Source of the DNA: Paenibacillus woosongensis
Lineage (GTDB): Bacteria; Bacillota; Bacilli; Paenibacillales; Paenibacillaceae
Length of the DNA stretch: 64,000 bases
Reading direction: 5' to 3'
NCBI RefSeq assembly: GCF_009725165.1
Contig: NZ_WNZW01000007.1
Location: 62,001-126,000, forward strand
Within the stretch, counting starts at the first letter, position 1; every line of letters begins with the position of its first letter. The translations under genes and the position numbers were made by a program. Below the pieces are notes generated by a model that saw only the letters and a list, made by a program, of their open reading frames with translations, had not been told where the DNA came from and did no database searches. Shown here in pieces: positions 1 to 8,446 of the stretch.

Positions 1-52
1 CTTTTTTGTGACTAAACAATAAGATTATTGGGCTCTATGGCTCTTGTTAGCT

Positions 53-775
53 CTACTCCTCTTCTCTGCCGATCCAGCGTTCCCGGCTGCCCATAACCCC
101 TCCGGCCAGCAGCAATAAAGAGCCGGCAAGAACAAGCAAACTAACGCGGTTAGCTATAAATGAGGAGCCTTCCGTCAAATACGCCGTATACAGCGTAAAG
201 CCTCCAAGAATGCGTCCGGCGCTCACCGTATCAAGTATCCATAGGGCAAAGGCAATCATTAAACCGCCGTAAAGCTTCTGGAACCAGGCGATGCCCAGCA
301 CGGCCACGGAAGCAAGCAGCATATAGGCCGGCAGCGTCTGCAGCAGAAGCGGCAGGTACCCTGCCTGCCGGGATACGGCCTCACCGCCATTCCAGGGATG
401 CATGACGTTCACGATACCGCCGAACTTCATCCGGTACATAGCCATCCAGCCCAGTCCCGCCAGCGCGGCGAGTACGAGAGCGAGTATCCACTTTCTCACG
501 GCCATAAGCCGGAGGGATACGGGATAGGTGGCGATGACCTCCATGCTTCCCCCGCCGATTTCCCGCTCAAACAGCAGGACGGTGAGCATAATAACGATCG
601 GGAACATTCCCATTTCCGCATAATAATTTACAGTCTGAGGGCGGTATGGATCGGCCAGCCAGATGGCCGCCCAGTAGGTGAAATAAATAAGCAGCGTGAG
701 CAGGAACAGCGGCTGCTTCCCGATGCTCAAATCAAGACGCACCTGACTGCCCAGCGCCTTAAGCTCCGTTTTCAT
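53..775 (-). CDS. ABC-2 type transporter permease
   Basis: A 240-residue polytopic membrane protein with about six hydrophobic segments (near residues 22-40, 55-70, 88-106, 145-165, 172-190 and 213-228). The cytoplasmic loop after the second segment carries an acidic stretch typical of ABC-2 permeases. It is the last gene of a three-gene minus-strand unit and overlaps the preceding large permease by 17 bp. That suggests translational coupling, so the two permeases probably form one heterodimer served by the ATPase encoded first. A purine-rich GAGAGGGTGA lies upstream of the ATG. The substrate cannot be told from sequence. The family call is secure, the role (export of a peptide, drug or lipid) is inference. 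Confidence 0.75.
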   Translation of the reverse strand: MKTELKALGSQVRLDLSIGKQPLFLLTLLIYFTYWAAIWLADPYRPQTVNYYAEMGMFPIVIMLTVLLFEREIGGGSMEVIATYPVSLRLMAVRKWILALVLAALAGLGWMAMYRMKFGGIVNVMHPWNGGEAVSRQAGYLPLLLQTLPAYMLLASVAVLGIAWFQKLYGGLMIAFALWILDTVSAGRILGGFTLYTAYLTEGSSFIANRVSLLVLAGSLLLLAGGVMGSRERWIGREEE

Positions 776-2960
776 GTCCCATCACCCTCTCCCACTCCCG
801 TTCCCAGGCTTCGTAAGGAATGGGGCTCGCTTGAGCTGGGCCGTCCGGCTCCTCCAGCGGTATTTCCATCCCCTGAGTATAGAAGTAATTCAGTATTTCC
901 TTCACTTGGCTGATTTTTCCCGCATCGATCGCCTTACCTGCCTCTTCAGCCATGCGGCCGCCCAAATTGTCGGGATCCTCATTGCTATCCGTATGGAATA
1001 GCGCGCCAAGCATGCGGAAATCGGCCATTCCATTCTCTATGTCCTTATGGCTGAGCCCCTCGGCTTCTCTATAATAAACGTACCACATTAAGCTGCGCAG
1101 GGGCAGACGGATGTCCTTCCTCATATTCTCGATTTGAAAAGAGCCCTTTCGCGTCCCTAGCAGCATTTCGGTCATCAGCAAACCAGCATAGCCGTTATCC
1201 CCGCTGTGACTTGCAAAGATCAAGTACATTCCGTTCTCGCTCCTATCGTTCATCATCTGCTTGGTTACGAAATAACCAACCTGTTGAATTTTCGGTTCAA
1301 AATCCGCTACCCATGAGGCGAAGTAACGGTAGTATCCGCTCCACTCCTGCAAGACATGCTCAGCTAGCGCCCTGCTGCTCGGTGTCGTAATGATCCGGCT
1401 TGGCAGCGATGGAACACTAACCTCAACAAACGGCCCGCCGAATAAGCTGATGCCGTCCTTGCCGAACCCCTGAAACACTTGCATTTTGAAGTCAGCGCCA
1501 AGCAGCTTACCGTTATTTCCCTGCATCTCAAGTTCCGGCAAGCTTGTATAGAGTTTCGAATCGAAGCCTTTGACCGTTAGCCGATACTCGGCCGCAGGAA
1601 AAGGCATTTCTTTATACATCGAGCCGAGCTGCAGCGTGTTGGACCAATCCTCCTTCATATAGACGTGCCGCATGCCGGGAAACGGATACCAGACAAAATC
1701 CCTCGGCAGCAGCACATTGTCCCGTTGGACAAGAGCGTGATACAGGCCTTTTCCATTGTCTTCCGCAACCTTTCCCGAATAGCGGATCTCCAGGCTTACG
1801 CTCTCCCGCTGTTCCGGCGCATCACTCCTGGGCAGCGACAGCAAATCACCTTGCCGGGTAAAAGATACAGGATCACCGTTCGCCTTCACTTCACTAACGC
1901 TAAAAAGCCGGTTGAGTGTCAGCGTTATTTCTTCCTTGCCTTGAGATATAAGGGCCGAAGCCGGAATTTCCAGCCGGGCCGTGCCGAATAATACGCCATT
2001 TTCCGCTTTCTCCAATACAAGGTCATAATTCGCAACCTCAAACATTTCCGTTGGTTCATCCCAGAAACTAACGATGTCCAGAATGGTCTCGTCATTGATT
2101 TTAGCGTTATAGCTGCTATACCTGTCACTCCACAGTAAACCGTAGGGGGCACAAGCTGCACAGGCGAGCAGTACGGATAGCCCCGCGGTGAACCACAAAC
2201 GCGCCCCATGCTTGGTCGGACGCAGCAGGTTAAGAATTGTCACGGCAGCGGTCAGCAGCAGCGCCGCGAATGCCAAGACGAATAATCCCGATCTTATCAT
2301 TTCATCGATATCAGTCCCATAACCCCATAGTTCATATCCCCGCGTCCCTTCAACGAACAGCTCGCTCAAGTGAAATGTGCGCAGTATATATAAATTATAC
2401 CTTTCTACAATAAATAGCTGCATGAAAAACGTCCCGAACATCCAGGCGCAGAAGCCGATCAAATAGACGACCCGATTCTGCAGGCAAACGGCAAGGAGCA
2501 TGGCCAGCGCCAGCGTCACGACATACGAGATTTCATAAGATACAAAGAAATAAACGCCGTGAGAGATGTTGACCGCAGATTCGATCCCTCTGCCATAGGA
2601 GAAAGCGACAAACAAACCGGCAGCGAGCAGGGAAAACAAGGTTAAATATGCCATGGCTGCAGCAAATTTCGCCGTAATCCGCATTCCGTAGGCCAAAGGC
2701 AGCCCCGTACTCCACTCGTAAGCGGGCCGCCTAATGTCGCGGCGAATGGCCAGAATGCCCAGGAGCATGACGATACCCAGCGTAAGTGTTTGAACCAGAG
2801 CATGAAAGCTGTAGGCCTCGTTAAAAAAATTGTTCAGCGGCGAGACCGCCGACAGAAACCATGCATATAGTACCCCGTAAAGGGCCGGCAGTCCCATCAG
2901 CCAAGGATTGCGAAAAATATGATTCCATTCCAGCGCAAATTGGCGCTTCCATTTCATCAT
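759..2960 (-). CDS. ABC transporter permease with large extracytoplasmic C-terminal domain
   Basis: 733 residues. The N-terminal ~275 residues hold about seven membrane segments, arranged like an ABC-2 permease. The remaining ~450 residues are hydrophilic and should lie outside the membrane. That part begins with a beta-rich region and ends in an alpha-helical region. Architecturally this resembles permease-aminopeptidase (M1-like) fusions, but I see no HEXXH zinc site. At the place where one might be expected the sequence reads around LLMTEMLLG, so the domain is likely non-catalytic if it is related at all. The ATG overlaps the stop of the ATPase gene by 4 bp, and the 3' end overlaps the next permease. 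The membrane part is well supported; the function of the outer domain is unknown. Confidence 0.7.
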   Translation of the reverse strand: MMKWKRQFALEWNHIFRNPWLMGLPALYGVLYAWFLSAVSPLNNFFNEAYSFHALVQTLTLGIVMLLGILAIRRDIRRPAYEWSTGLPLAYGMRITAKFAAAMAYLTLFSLLAAGLFVAFSYGRGIESAVNISHGVYFFVSYEISYVVTLALAMLLAVCLQNRVVYLIGFCAWMFGTFFMQLFIVERYNLYILRTFHLSELFVEGTRGYELWGYGTDIDEMIRSGLFVLAFAALLLTAAVTILNLLRPTKHGARLWFTAGLSVLLACAACAPYGLLWSDRYSSYNAKINDETILDIVSFWDEPTEMFEVANYDLVLEKAENGVLFGTARLEIPASALISQGKEEITLTLNRLFSVSEVKANGDPVSFTRQGDLLSLPRSDAPEQRESVSLEIRYSGKVAEDNGKGLYHALVQRDNVLLPRDFVWYPFPGMRHVYMKEDWSNTLQLGSMYKEMPFPAAEYRLTVKGFDSKLYTSLPELEMQGNNGKLLGADFKMQVFQGFGKDGISLFGGPFVEVSVPSLPSRIITTPSSRALAEHVLQEWSGYYRYFASWVADFEPKIQQVGYFVTKQMMNDRSENGMYLIFASHSGDNGYAGLLMTEMLLGTRKGSFQIENMRKDIRLPLRSLMWYVYYREAEGLSHKDIENGMADFRMLGALFHTDSNEDPDNLGGRMAEEAGKAIDAGKISQVKEILNYFYTQGMEIPLEEPDGPAQASPIPYEAWEREWERVMGHENGA

Positions 2961-3844
2961 CGCTGGCCCGCTCCTTCCTCCTGAGAAGACCTTAGCAGCG
3001 CTAAATAGCCATCCTCCAGGGTAGGACGAACTACGGCGGCATCCATATCTATAGGCGGGGCATCGGCGATGATCCGGCAGAGCAGCCCGTCATCCGTGCG
3101 CCGGGTGGATACGATGGACATCGGGTCCAGCTTAGCGAACAGGCCTTCTTCAACGATCCCTTCCCATACCTTGCCTTCGCCGGCGGTCTGCAAGCGCGTC
3201 AAATCCCCAGAAAAACGGACTTCCCCCCGATCAAGCACGGCGATCTGCCGGCAGTTGCTCTCAATGTCCGCAACGATATGCGTGGACAGCAGCACAATCC
3301 GGCCCAGGCTAAACCGCGTAAGCAGATTGCGGAAGCGCACGCGCTCCTCCGGGTCCAACCCGGCAGTCGGCTCGTCGACGATCAGCACCTGGGGGGAGCC
3401 AAGCAGCGCCTGAGCAATTCCAAGACGCCTTCTCATGCCGCCGGAATACGTGCGGATGCGCTTATTTCCCTTCTCCGCAAGGTTGACCTCCTCCAGCAGG
3501 CGGGAAATTTCCGCTTTGCGCTTGCGCGGATCGCTCATTCCCTTCATTACAGCGACATAATCCAAAAATTCCGCTCCGGTCAGTTGCGGATACACTTGAA
3601 ACTGCTGCGGCAAATACCCGATCATTTTCCGGATGTCCTCCGCGTTTTTCAGCGATACTCCATGAATCAATGCGTCTCCCGAGCTCGGACGGATCAAAGT
3701 AGCCAGGATGCGCATCAGCGAGGTTTTCCCTGCGCCATTAGGCCCGAGAAGGCCGACCATGCCCTCGCCGATCGTCAAATTGACGTCATCCAGCGCCATA
3801 TGGCCCTTCCGGTACATTTTATACAAATGATTGATCTTGATCAT
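2957..3844 (-). CDS. ABC transporter ATP-binding protein
   Basis: 295-residue cytoplasmic ATPase. The Walker A motif GPNGAGKTS is at residues 34-42. The signature YSGGMRRRLG is near 133, Walker B VLIVDEPTAGLDP near 157, and an H-loop STHIV follows. About 75 residues after the core form a C-terminal tail, as is common in drug/lipid exporters of the CcmA/BcrA type. It is the first gene of the unit and is followed by two permeases with overlapping ends, so it should power that exporter. A GAGGAAATGATGG sequence precedes the ATG. There is no neighbouring two-component system of the bacitracin-sensing type, so a specific resistance role cannot be assigned. Confidence 0.9.
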   Translation of the reverse strand: MIKINHLYKMYRKGHMALDDVNLTIGEGMVGLLGPNGAGKTSLMRILATLIRPSSGDALIHGVSLKNAEDIRKMIGYLPQQFQVYPQLTGAEFLDYVAVMKGMSDPRKRKAEISRLLEEVNLAEKGNKRIRTYSGGMRRRLGIAQALLGSPQVLIVDEPTAGLDPEERVRFRNLLTRFSLGRIVLLSTHIVADIESNCRQIAVLDRGEVRFSGDLTRLQTAGEGKVWEGIVEEGLFAKLDPMSIVSTRRTDDGLLCRIIADAPPIDMDAAVVRPTLEDGYLALLRSSQEEGAGQR

Positions 3845-4031
3845 GCCATCATTTCCTCATTTCATAACAGTAATGTAATGAATAACCCCGCGCGGTTGGC
3901 TTCTGCTACTGTAACGGGATAGCGGATCAAAAAGTTCGCGCTTCACGCAGATTTATTTTTTCTTAGACCGCTGGCGGAATTTTTGCTAGAGTCTATATAG
4001 CCGTCCCTACTCGGCTGGAGGGAGATTATTG

Positions 4032-4955
4032 ATGCTGTATTCTGTCCTAAACACCATGCTGCAAGTCATCGTGCCGATCTCAATTCCCGTCATTTCGGGG
4101 GCACTCCTCAAGCGATTTCAGAAGCTCGATACCAGACCGCTGGTTACGCTCTACCTGTATTTTCTGAACCCGGCCTTGATCCTGGAGACCCTGGCCAAGG
4201 CGGATATCTCATATCAAGACATTTATCAGACGCTTGGCTTCTCGCTGCTGAACCTTATACTGCTCTGGCTGGTCGCCGCTGTGGCAGGCCGGCTTCTAAA
4301 GCTTCCGTCCGATGAAAAAGCGGGGCTCACCCTCGTTGCGACGTTTACAAATAGTGTAAACTACGGCCTGCCGCTCGTTCTGCTCGCCTTCGGCCAGCTT
4401 GGACTGGACAAGGCCTCCGTATACGTCATCGGCCAAATGATCATTGTGAATACGATAGGCGTGTATTTGGCGGCACGCTCCAGCTTTTCCATGAAGCAAG
4501 CGGTGAAATCGGTATTTACCTTGCCCTCCATATATGCAGCCGCTGCCGCGATTTTGCTCAGAACTACCGGATTGTCACTGCCCTTCGGCATCGCTCAGGG
4601 CATCTCGATGGCTGCGGCCGCTTATTCCCCCGTCGTGCTTGCCATCCTTGGCGCCCAGATGGTTGGCGTAGCCGGCGTTCCGATGAATGCCGGCTCCAAA
4701 CGGGCATTCCGAGCCGGCATCGCCACCCGGATGCTGCTGTCGCCTATAGTCGCCCTGCTCGCCCTTTGGCTGCTGCAAATCGACGGCGTGCTGTTCGCCG
4801 TATTGTTCATCCTCGCCTGTATGCCTGCCGCAGTGAACGCTTCAGCGCTCGCCGAGAAATTCGGCGCCTCGCCGCAGACGGTATCCAAATGCGTACTGTG
4901 GACGACGATCGCCTCCTTTATCACTTTACCGGTTCTGATCGTCCTGCTGCAGTAA
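4032..4955 (+). CDS. AEC family transporter (auxin efflux carrier-like permease)
   Basis: 307-residue, ten-segment membrane protein with the typical AEC layout: two repeats of about five helices, including FLNPALILETL in the first half and an AAVNASALAEKFG stretch in the second. Family members export or exchange malate, malonate or related organic acids; the substrate here is not predictable. I start at the ATG at 4032 rather than the TTG three bases upstream, because GGAGGGAG (4017-4024) is correctly spaced from it. It stands alone on the plus strand between the ABC exporter and peptide deformylase. A bidirectional hairpin terminator follows the stop. Confidence 0.8.
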   Translation: MLYSVLNTMLQVIVPISIPVISGALLKRFQKLDTRPLVTLYLYFLNPALILETLAKADISYQDIYQTLGFSLLNLILLWLVAAVAGRLLKLPSDEKAGLTLVATFTNSVNYGLPLVLLAFGQLGLDKASVYVIGQMIIVNTIGVYLAARSSFSMKQAVKSVFTLPSIYAAAAAILLRTTGLSLPFGIAQGISMAAAAYSPVVLAILGAQMVGVAGVPMNAGSKRAFRAGIATRMLLSPIVALLALWLLQIDGVLFAVLFILACMPAAVNASALAEKFGASPQTVSKCVLWTTIASFITLPVLIVLLQ

Positions 4956-4974
4956 AGCCAGGGGGGAATACCAA

Positions 4975-5005
4975 AAGACCAACCCGCTAAATACGGGTTG
5001 GTCTT
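4975..5005. terminator. bidirectional intrinsic terminator
   Basis: Twelve-base perfect stem AAGACCAACCCG / CGGGTTGGTCTT around a 7-nt loop. It has A-rich sequence on the left and CTTTAAAT on the right, so it can end both the AEC gene (plus) and the deformylase gene (minus), which converge here. Confidence 0.8.
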
Positions 5006-5026
5006 CTTTAAATGCTGAAGCAAATC

Positions 5027-5623
5027 CTAATACAAGCTTGCGATAGTCACGCCGCTCGGCAGCTTGTATGGATGCTCTTTATTGATATGGTCGTAGAACA
5101 TGATTCCGTTCAAATGATCGATTTCATGCTGCATGACGATCGCGTCAAAACCTTTGAAGCGCAGCTTCACCTCATTGCCTTCCCCATCATAGGCCCTGAC
5201 CTGCACCTTCTCATAGCGGGGTACAAATCCCTGAACGGACCTGTCGACAGACAGGCAGCCCTCGCTCTCCGGCAAATAGATCATCGCTTCGGAATGGCTG
5301 ATAATTTTCGGATTATAGAGGGCATATTCCCGGGATTGTCCGTGATCATCGTTGAGATAGGCAGCAAACATCCGTTTGTTGAGGCCAATCTGGTTAGCCG
5401 ATAGTCCAACACCGGCCCGAAGCTTGTATTTTTTGGACATTTCAGGGTCCTGGCTGTTCTTCAAAAATTGCAGCATCGCTGCCATCTCTTCTTGGTCTTC
5501 CTCCGTTGGCGGAATGCTAACAGGCTCTGTGACCACCCGGAGAATGTCATTGCCCTCTCTTACGATATCGTCCATAGTAATCAAATAGTCTCTATTGAAT
5601 TTACTCATAAATGAACCACTCAT
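5027..5623 (-). CDS. def: peptide deformylase
   Basis: 198-residue cytoplasmic metalloenzyme that removes the formyl group from nascent N-terminal fMet. All three deformylase motifs are present. Motif I is GVGLSANQIG (residues 71-80; most family members read GLAAPQ, so A-to-S and P-to-N are variations). Motif II is EGCLS with the metal-ligand Cys123. Motif III is QHEIDH with His166, Glu167 and His170. It matches the larger Bacillus-type deformylase with the insert between motifs I and II. The start is uncertain: an AAAGGTGG lies immediately before the first ATG, and an in-frame ATG 15 bases downstream (5608) is possible. It is followed on the same strand by no close gene, and YqkE lies 36 bp upstream. 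Confidence 0.95.
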   Translation of the reverse strand: MSGSFMSKFNRDYLITMDDIVREGNDILRVVTEPVSIPPTEEDQEEMAAMLQFLKNSQDPEMSKKYKLRAGVGLSANQIGLNKRMFAAYLNDDHGQSREYALYNPKIISHSEAMIYLPESEGCLSVDRSVQGFVPRYEKVQVRAYDGEGNEVKLRFKGFDAIVMQHEIDHLNGIMFYDHINKEHPYKLPSGVTIASLY

Positions 5624-5659
5624 CCACCTTTATTACCAGATTTATGCGCCAATCTGAGC

Positions 5660-5917
5660 TTATTTGTATTTATGCCAATCCATGTCGCTGTTATTCAGCA
5701 AATACTCAAAATTGCTCTCCAATCTTTTCTGCTCCGCTCTACGAGCCTCTTCCGCCTGCTTTCGGGCAGCAGCCTTATGCTCCTCTTGCTCACGCTCCAG
5801 CTTCGCGGCCTGTTCTTTAAGCTTGCTGATTGTATCCGCCCCTAGCAGATCTTTAAGCGTCGCAGGCTTATCTCCCTTGGAAGCAGTCGAAGGCTTGGAA
5901 TCTCTTCTCTTGGCCAT
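5660..5917 (-). CDS. yqkE: YqkE-family small protein
   Basis: 85-residue, highly charged protein. It has a basic Lys/Ser-rich N-terminus, then KDLLGADTISKLKEQAAKLE followed by a long Glu/Lys/Ala-rich helix (about residues 35-68), and a conserved end of the type NFEYLLNNSDMDW-x-KYK. This matches the Bacillus YqkE family, whose function is unknown. GAGGTGA sits 8 nt before the ATG. It lies directly upstream of the deformylase gene and is probably cotranscribed with it. Confidence 0.75.
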   Translation of the reverse strand: MAKRRDSKPSTASKGDKPATLKDLLGADTISKLKEQAAKLEREQEEHKAAARKQAEEARRAEQKRLESNFEYLLNNSDMDWHKYK

Positions 5918-6142
5918 TCTCGGTTCACCTCTATTTCTGACTTCCTCTTAAGTTCATGGTTCATGCCTGCCTAAAGTATCATACGGTCAAATTTATTTGT
6001 CAACAATCCTTCTTCCCGGCTTCAAGTTGATTTTCTTCCGATTCAATCTTTATTAAAAATTTTGACAATATTTGTTTAGGATCAGGGCAAACGTGTGTAA
6101 TTCTACAATATGTCCATTCCCAAGGCTTGGAGGAGAGATCGT

Positions 6143-6712
6143 ATGAGAAACGAGCAGGAAAACAATCATCATGCTGTGAATAGAGCTGCATCCCAGCCCA
6201 GCGCCCGCGTCAGAGCACTGCAAAAATTGAAAGAGGAGCAGATCAACGCCTGGAAACCCGTCAAAATCGAAATGGCGCAATACTGGATTGAGCATGAGAA
6301 GGTGCAAATGAAACGGAGAATGGCCCGGGGTGCAGTACATTTTTGTAACTTCGGAGAAAATATCGGCTGCGAGCAAAACGAAGAGCGGCCTGTCGTCGTC
6401 GTATCGAACAATACGGTAAACTCTACGTCTGGCAACGTTATTGTCGTACCGCTCACAAAAAATTTAAAAACGCGCACCAGCCCGAAAACCGGCCAACCGG
6501 TTTTAACGAAGGAAGGCAAACCGATTCCGCGTTTTCAGAGTCATTATTTTCTGTTCAAAAGCAAATATGACTTCCTTGCCTTCGATTCCGCTGCCAAAAC
6601 GGAAGAAGCTACGTCTGTCAGCAAAATACGCTTAAAGGAGCACCTCGGTAATCTGGATGAAGAGGATATGAACCGCCTGGAAAACCGGCTGAAATGGACG
6701 CTGGGCTTCTAG
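6143..6712 (+). CDS. MazF/PemK-like endoribonuclease-fold protein with N-terminal extension
   Basis: 189 residues from the ATG at 6143, chosen because TTGGAGGAGAG (6128-6138) is well spaced; an upstream in-frame ATG at 6110 lacks such a site. The C-terminal ~115 residues look like a MazF/PemK domain: RGAVHFCNFGENIGCEQ, RPVVVVSNN, VIVVPLTKN and a terminal LGNLDEEDMNRLENRL. These are equivalent to the RGDIYY, RPVLVI and PLT elements of the toxin family. The first ~60 residues are charged and predicted helical, and are not part of a normal MazF. No antitoxin gene precedes it, so it is an orphan or a self-controlled variant. mRNA cleavage activity is inference. Confidence 0.7.
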   Translation: MRNEQENNHHAVNRAASQPSARVRALQKLKEEQINAWKPVKIEMAQYWIEHEKVQMKRRMARGAVHFCNFGENIGCEQNEERPVVVVSNNTVNSTSGNVIVVPLTKNLKTRTSPKTGQPVLTKEGKPIPRFQSHYFLFKSKYDFLAFDSAAKTEEATSVSKIRLKEHLGNLDEEDMNRLENRLKWTLGF

Positions 6713-6804
6713 GGGCTTGCAGGGGCGCTTTGCGCTCACGATTGCAGGACGCAATTAGACGCAATGATAGAAGTGAAAATGGAAAAAAAAATGATCAAAA
6801 AGAA

Positions 6805-6833
6805 TTGACATACGGCTGGAAAAAGGTTAATAT
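6805..6833 (+). promoter_or_regulatory. sigma-A promoter of the first small RNA
   Basis: TTGACA at 6805-6810, a 17-bp spacer, and TAATAT at 6828-6833. This is near consensus and predicts a start near 6840. No coding sequence with a ribosome binding site follows on this strand; a structured RNA does. Confidence 0.75.
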
Positions 6834-6839
6834 GTTAAC

Positions 6840-6945
6840 AAGTGATTTGTTCGTAGAGTTTTATTATGTCATCCACCTCGTCGTGGATAAACTCACACGT
6901 TCTACGTGTATTGAGTCAGAAGAGGAGCCTCGGCTCCTCTTTCGT
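6840..6945 (+). ncRNA. putative small structured RNA, copy A
   Basis: Predicted transcript of about 105 nt from the TTGACA/TAATAT promoter. It holds three hairpins in order: ATCCAC (6871-6876) with GTGGAT (6883-6888) around loop CTCGTC; a second stem formed by ACACGT (6895-6900) and ACGTGT (6904-6909), with an outer ACTCA/TGAGT pairing; then a terminator stem AGAGGAGC / GCTCCTCT (6921-6940) followed by TTTCG and an AT-rich stretch. The 32-nt block 6865-6896 recurs at 7009-7040. The C-rich loop CCACCTCG is complementary to a Shine-Dalgarno-like CGAGGTGG. I do not recognise a named family. Confidence 0.6.
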
Positions 6946-7004
6946 ATTATTATTAGGAATCTTAATTCACAGGTGTCATGTTGCGCTTGTGTTCTGCACA
7001 TAAT

Positions 7005-7078
7005 AATCTATGTCGCCCACCTGGTCGTGGGCAAATTCACCCCGCAGGGAAGCTCCTTCCTTGCGGGGATTATTTTGT
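7005..7078 (+). ncRNA. putative small structured RNA, copy B
   Basis: Second copy of the same module. The block 7009-7040 matches 6865-6896 at 26 of 32 positions, and four of the six differences are two compensated base pairs: ATCCAC/GTGGAT becomes GCCCAC/GTGGGC (7015-7020 and 7027-7032). A terminator stem CCCCGCA / TGCGGGG (7040-7046 and 7062-7068) with ATTATTTTGTTTT follows directly. The promoter is less clear than for copy A (TAATAA at 7001-7006, poor -35), so it may be transcribed by read-through. The next gene (TetR) is convergent, so this is not a leader. Confidence 0.55.
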
Positions 7079-7124
7079 TTTCCCTTGTGTAATATTTAAC
7101 CAAACCCGTTGTACTCTAACCAAA

Positions 7125-7688
7125 TTATTGCGCCAGCCCCATGAGAAAAACCCGCAAATTGAAGTCCAGGCTCTCCTCCACAGATAGCGGCAGGCCGAAG
7201 CCGCCTAGTTTCTCCAGCGCGGCGAAGCCATGAATCAAACTCCGCAGTCCGCGAACTGCATGCAGGGCATCCTCCTGCGGAAGCCCGTAAGGCTCTAGAA
7301 GCTGCAGCACCAGATCAACAACACGTTCCTTCGCCAGCCCGATTCCCTCCCGGTTCATCCCTTGCGGCATAAGCTGGGCGCTCTCGTACAGTCCGGGATG
7401 CAGGCGGGCAAAGCGGATATAGGCGTGGGCAAAACATACAAGCCCCTGCTTTCCCGCCAGCCCTTCCACTGCTTCATGAACACTGCTATAGAGCTGTTCC
7501 AGGGCATACAGGGCAAGCAGGGCTTTCAGCTCTTCGAGTCCGCGGATATGGTTATACAGCGATGGAGAACGAACTCCTAGGGCGGCTGCGACCGAAGCGA
7601 TCGTTACGGCCTGAACGCCCTGCTGGTCGGCAATCTCCACCGCAGCCATCAATACTGTATGGGTATCAAGACCAGGTCTTGGTGGCAT
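7125..7688 (-). CDS. TetR family transcriptional repressor (WHG-type C-terminal domain)
   Basis: 187 residues. The N-terminal helix-turn-helix spans about residues 8-55 (VTIASVAAALGVRSPSLYNHI), with an all-helical ligand-binding domain behind it. The C-terminal part, with FARLHPGLYESAQL and LRSLIHGFAALE, resembles the WHG subfamily. It is the second gene of a two-gene minus-strand unit, 21 bp after the MBL hydrolase gene. The promoter of that unit contains two near-identical 17-19 bp palindromes (8447-8465 and 8473-8489). These are probably this protein's own operators, giving autorepression relieved by a ligand related to the hydrolase substrate. Confidence 0.85.
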   Translation of the reverse strand: MPPRPGLDTHTVLMAAVEIADQQGVQAVTIASVAAALGVRSPSLYNHIRGLEELKALLALYALEQLYSSVHEAVEGLAGKQGLVCFAHAYIRFARLHPGLYESAQLMPQGMNREGIGLAKERVVDLVLQLLEPYGLPQEDALHAVRGLRSLIHGFAALEKLGGFGLPLSVEESLDFNLRVFLMGLAQ

Positions 7689-7709
7689 GATGAACCCTCC
7701 TCATAAGTT

Positions 7710-8426
7710 CTAATTATTTCGCTCCATTTGGCGTCGCGCCGCCAGTATCGCTGCCTGCATCGCTCTGTCCGGGTCATTCAGCATCTCTCCATGCCCTGCC
7801 CCAATTAGGGCGGGCCGAAGCTCCGCCAGCCTGACCGCGCTTGCGACTGCGGCCTCTTTATTCCATGTAGCCAGCGCCGGAAAAGGAAAGCTTAGACGCA
7901 GATGTCCCGACACGGTAAGCCCTCCTCTTGTGTGGAAAGCATCGCCGACGAGCAGTGTCCTTGTTCTCATGTCGAGCAGCGAGATCGAACCCGGTGTGTG
8001 GCCGGGAGCAGCAATGGCCTGCAGGGAGCCGATGCTGTCTCCTTCGCGGACGAGATGATCCGCCCGGGTCTTGACGGATTTGGGCACCCCGCCCCGGATC
8101 GGCATCTGCGGCTCGCCGGGCTGAAGGCTTCGGTCGCCAGCAAGCAGCAGCGCATCACGCTCGGATATATATACCTCTGCCTCTGGAAAGCTCGCCTTCA
8201 ATTTATCCAAAGCCCCGACATGGTCATCATGGGCATGGGTCAATACGATTCGCGCCAGCGGTTTGCCGCTATACTTGACCGCCTGCATGATTCCGGCCGC
8301 ACTATATGGAAGAGCGGCATCTACTAAAGTAAGGCTCTCCTCCTCCTCAACCAGATAACAATTTACCGGAAACACTCTGGGCATAAACGTTAATTGCCTT
8401 AAATATTCACGTTGAATGATCCTCAT
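7710..8426 (-). CDS. MBL-fold metallo-hydrolase
   Basis: 238 residues from the ATG at 8426, preceded by GTGGAGGAGCG; a longer reading frame from 8459 would run through the operator and is less likely. The zinc-binding motif is His64-x-His66-x-Asp68-His69 within VLTHAHDDHVG. The remaining ligands follow in GHTPGSISLLD (around 150), LVGDAFH (around 167) and GAGHGEML (around 217). Overall it is of the general glyoxalase-II/lactonase-like type. The actual substrate is unknown. It is cotranscribed with the TetR repressor downstream and is likely induced when that repressor is released. Confidence 0.85.
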   Translation of the reverse strand: MRIIQREYLRQLTFMPRVFPVNCYLVEEEESLTLVDAALPYSAAGIMQAVKYSGKPLARIVLTHAHDDHVGALDKLKASFPEAEVYISERDALLLAGDRSLQPGEPQMPIRGGVPKSVKTRADHLVREGDSIGSLQAIAAPGHTPGSISLLDMRTRTLLVGDAFHTRGGLTVSGHLRLSFPFPALATWNKEAAVASAVRLAELRPALIGAGHGEMLNDPDRAMQAAILAARRQMERNN

Positions 8427-8446
8427 CCGAACACGCTCCTCCACAT

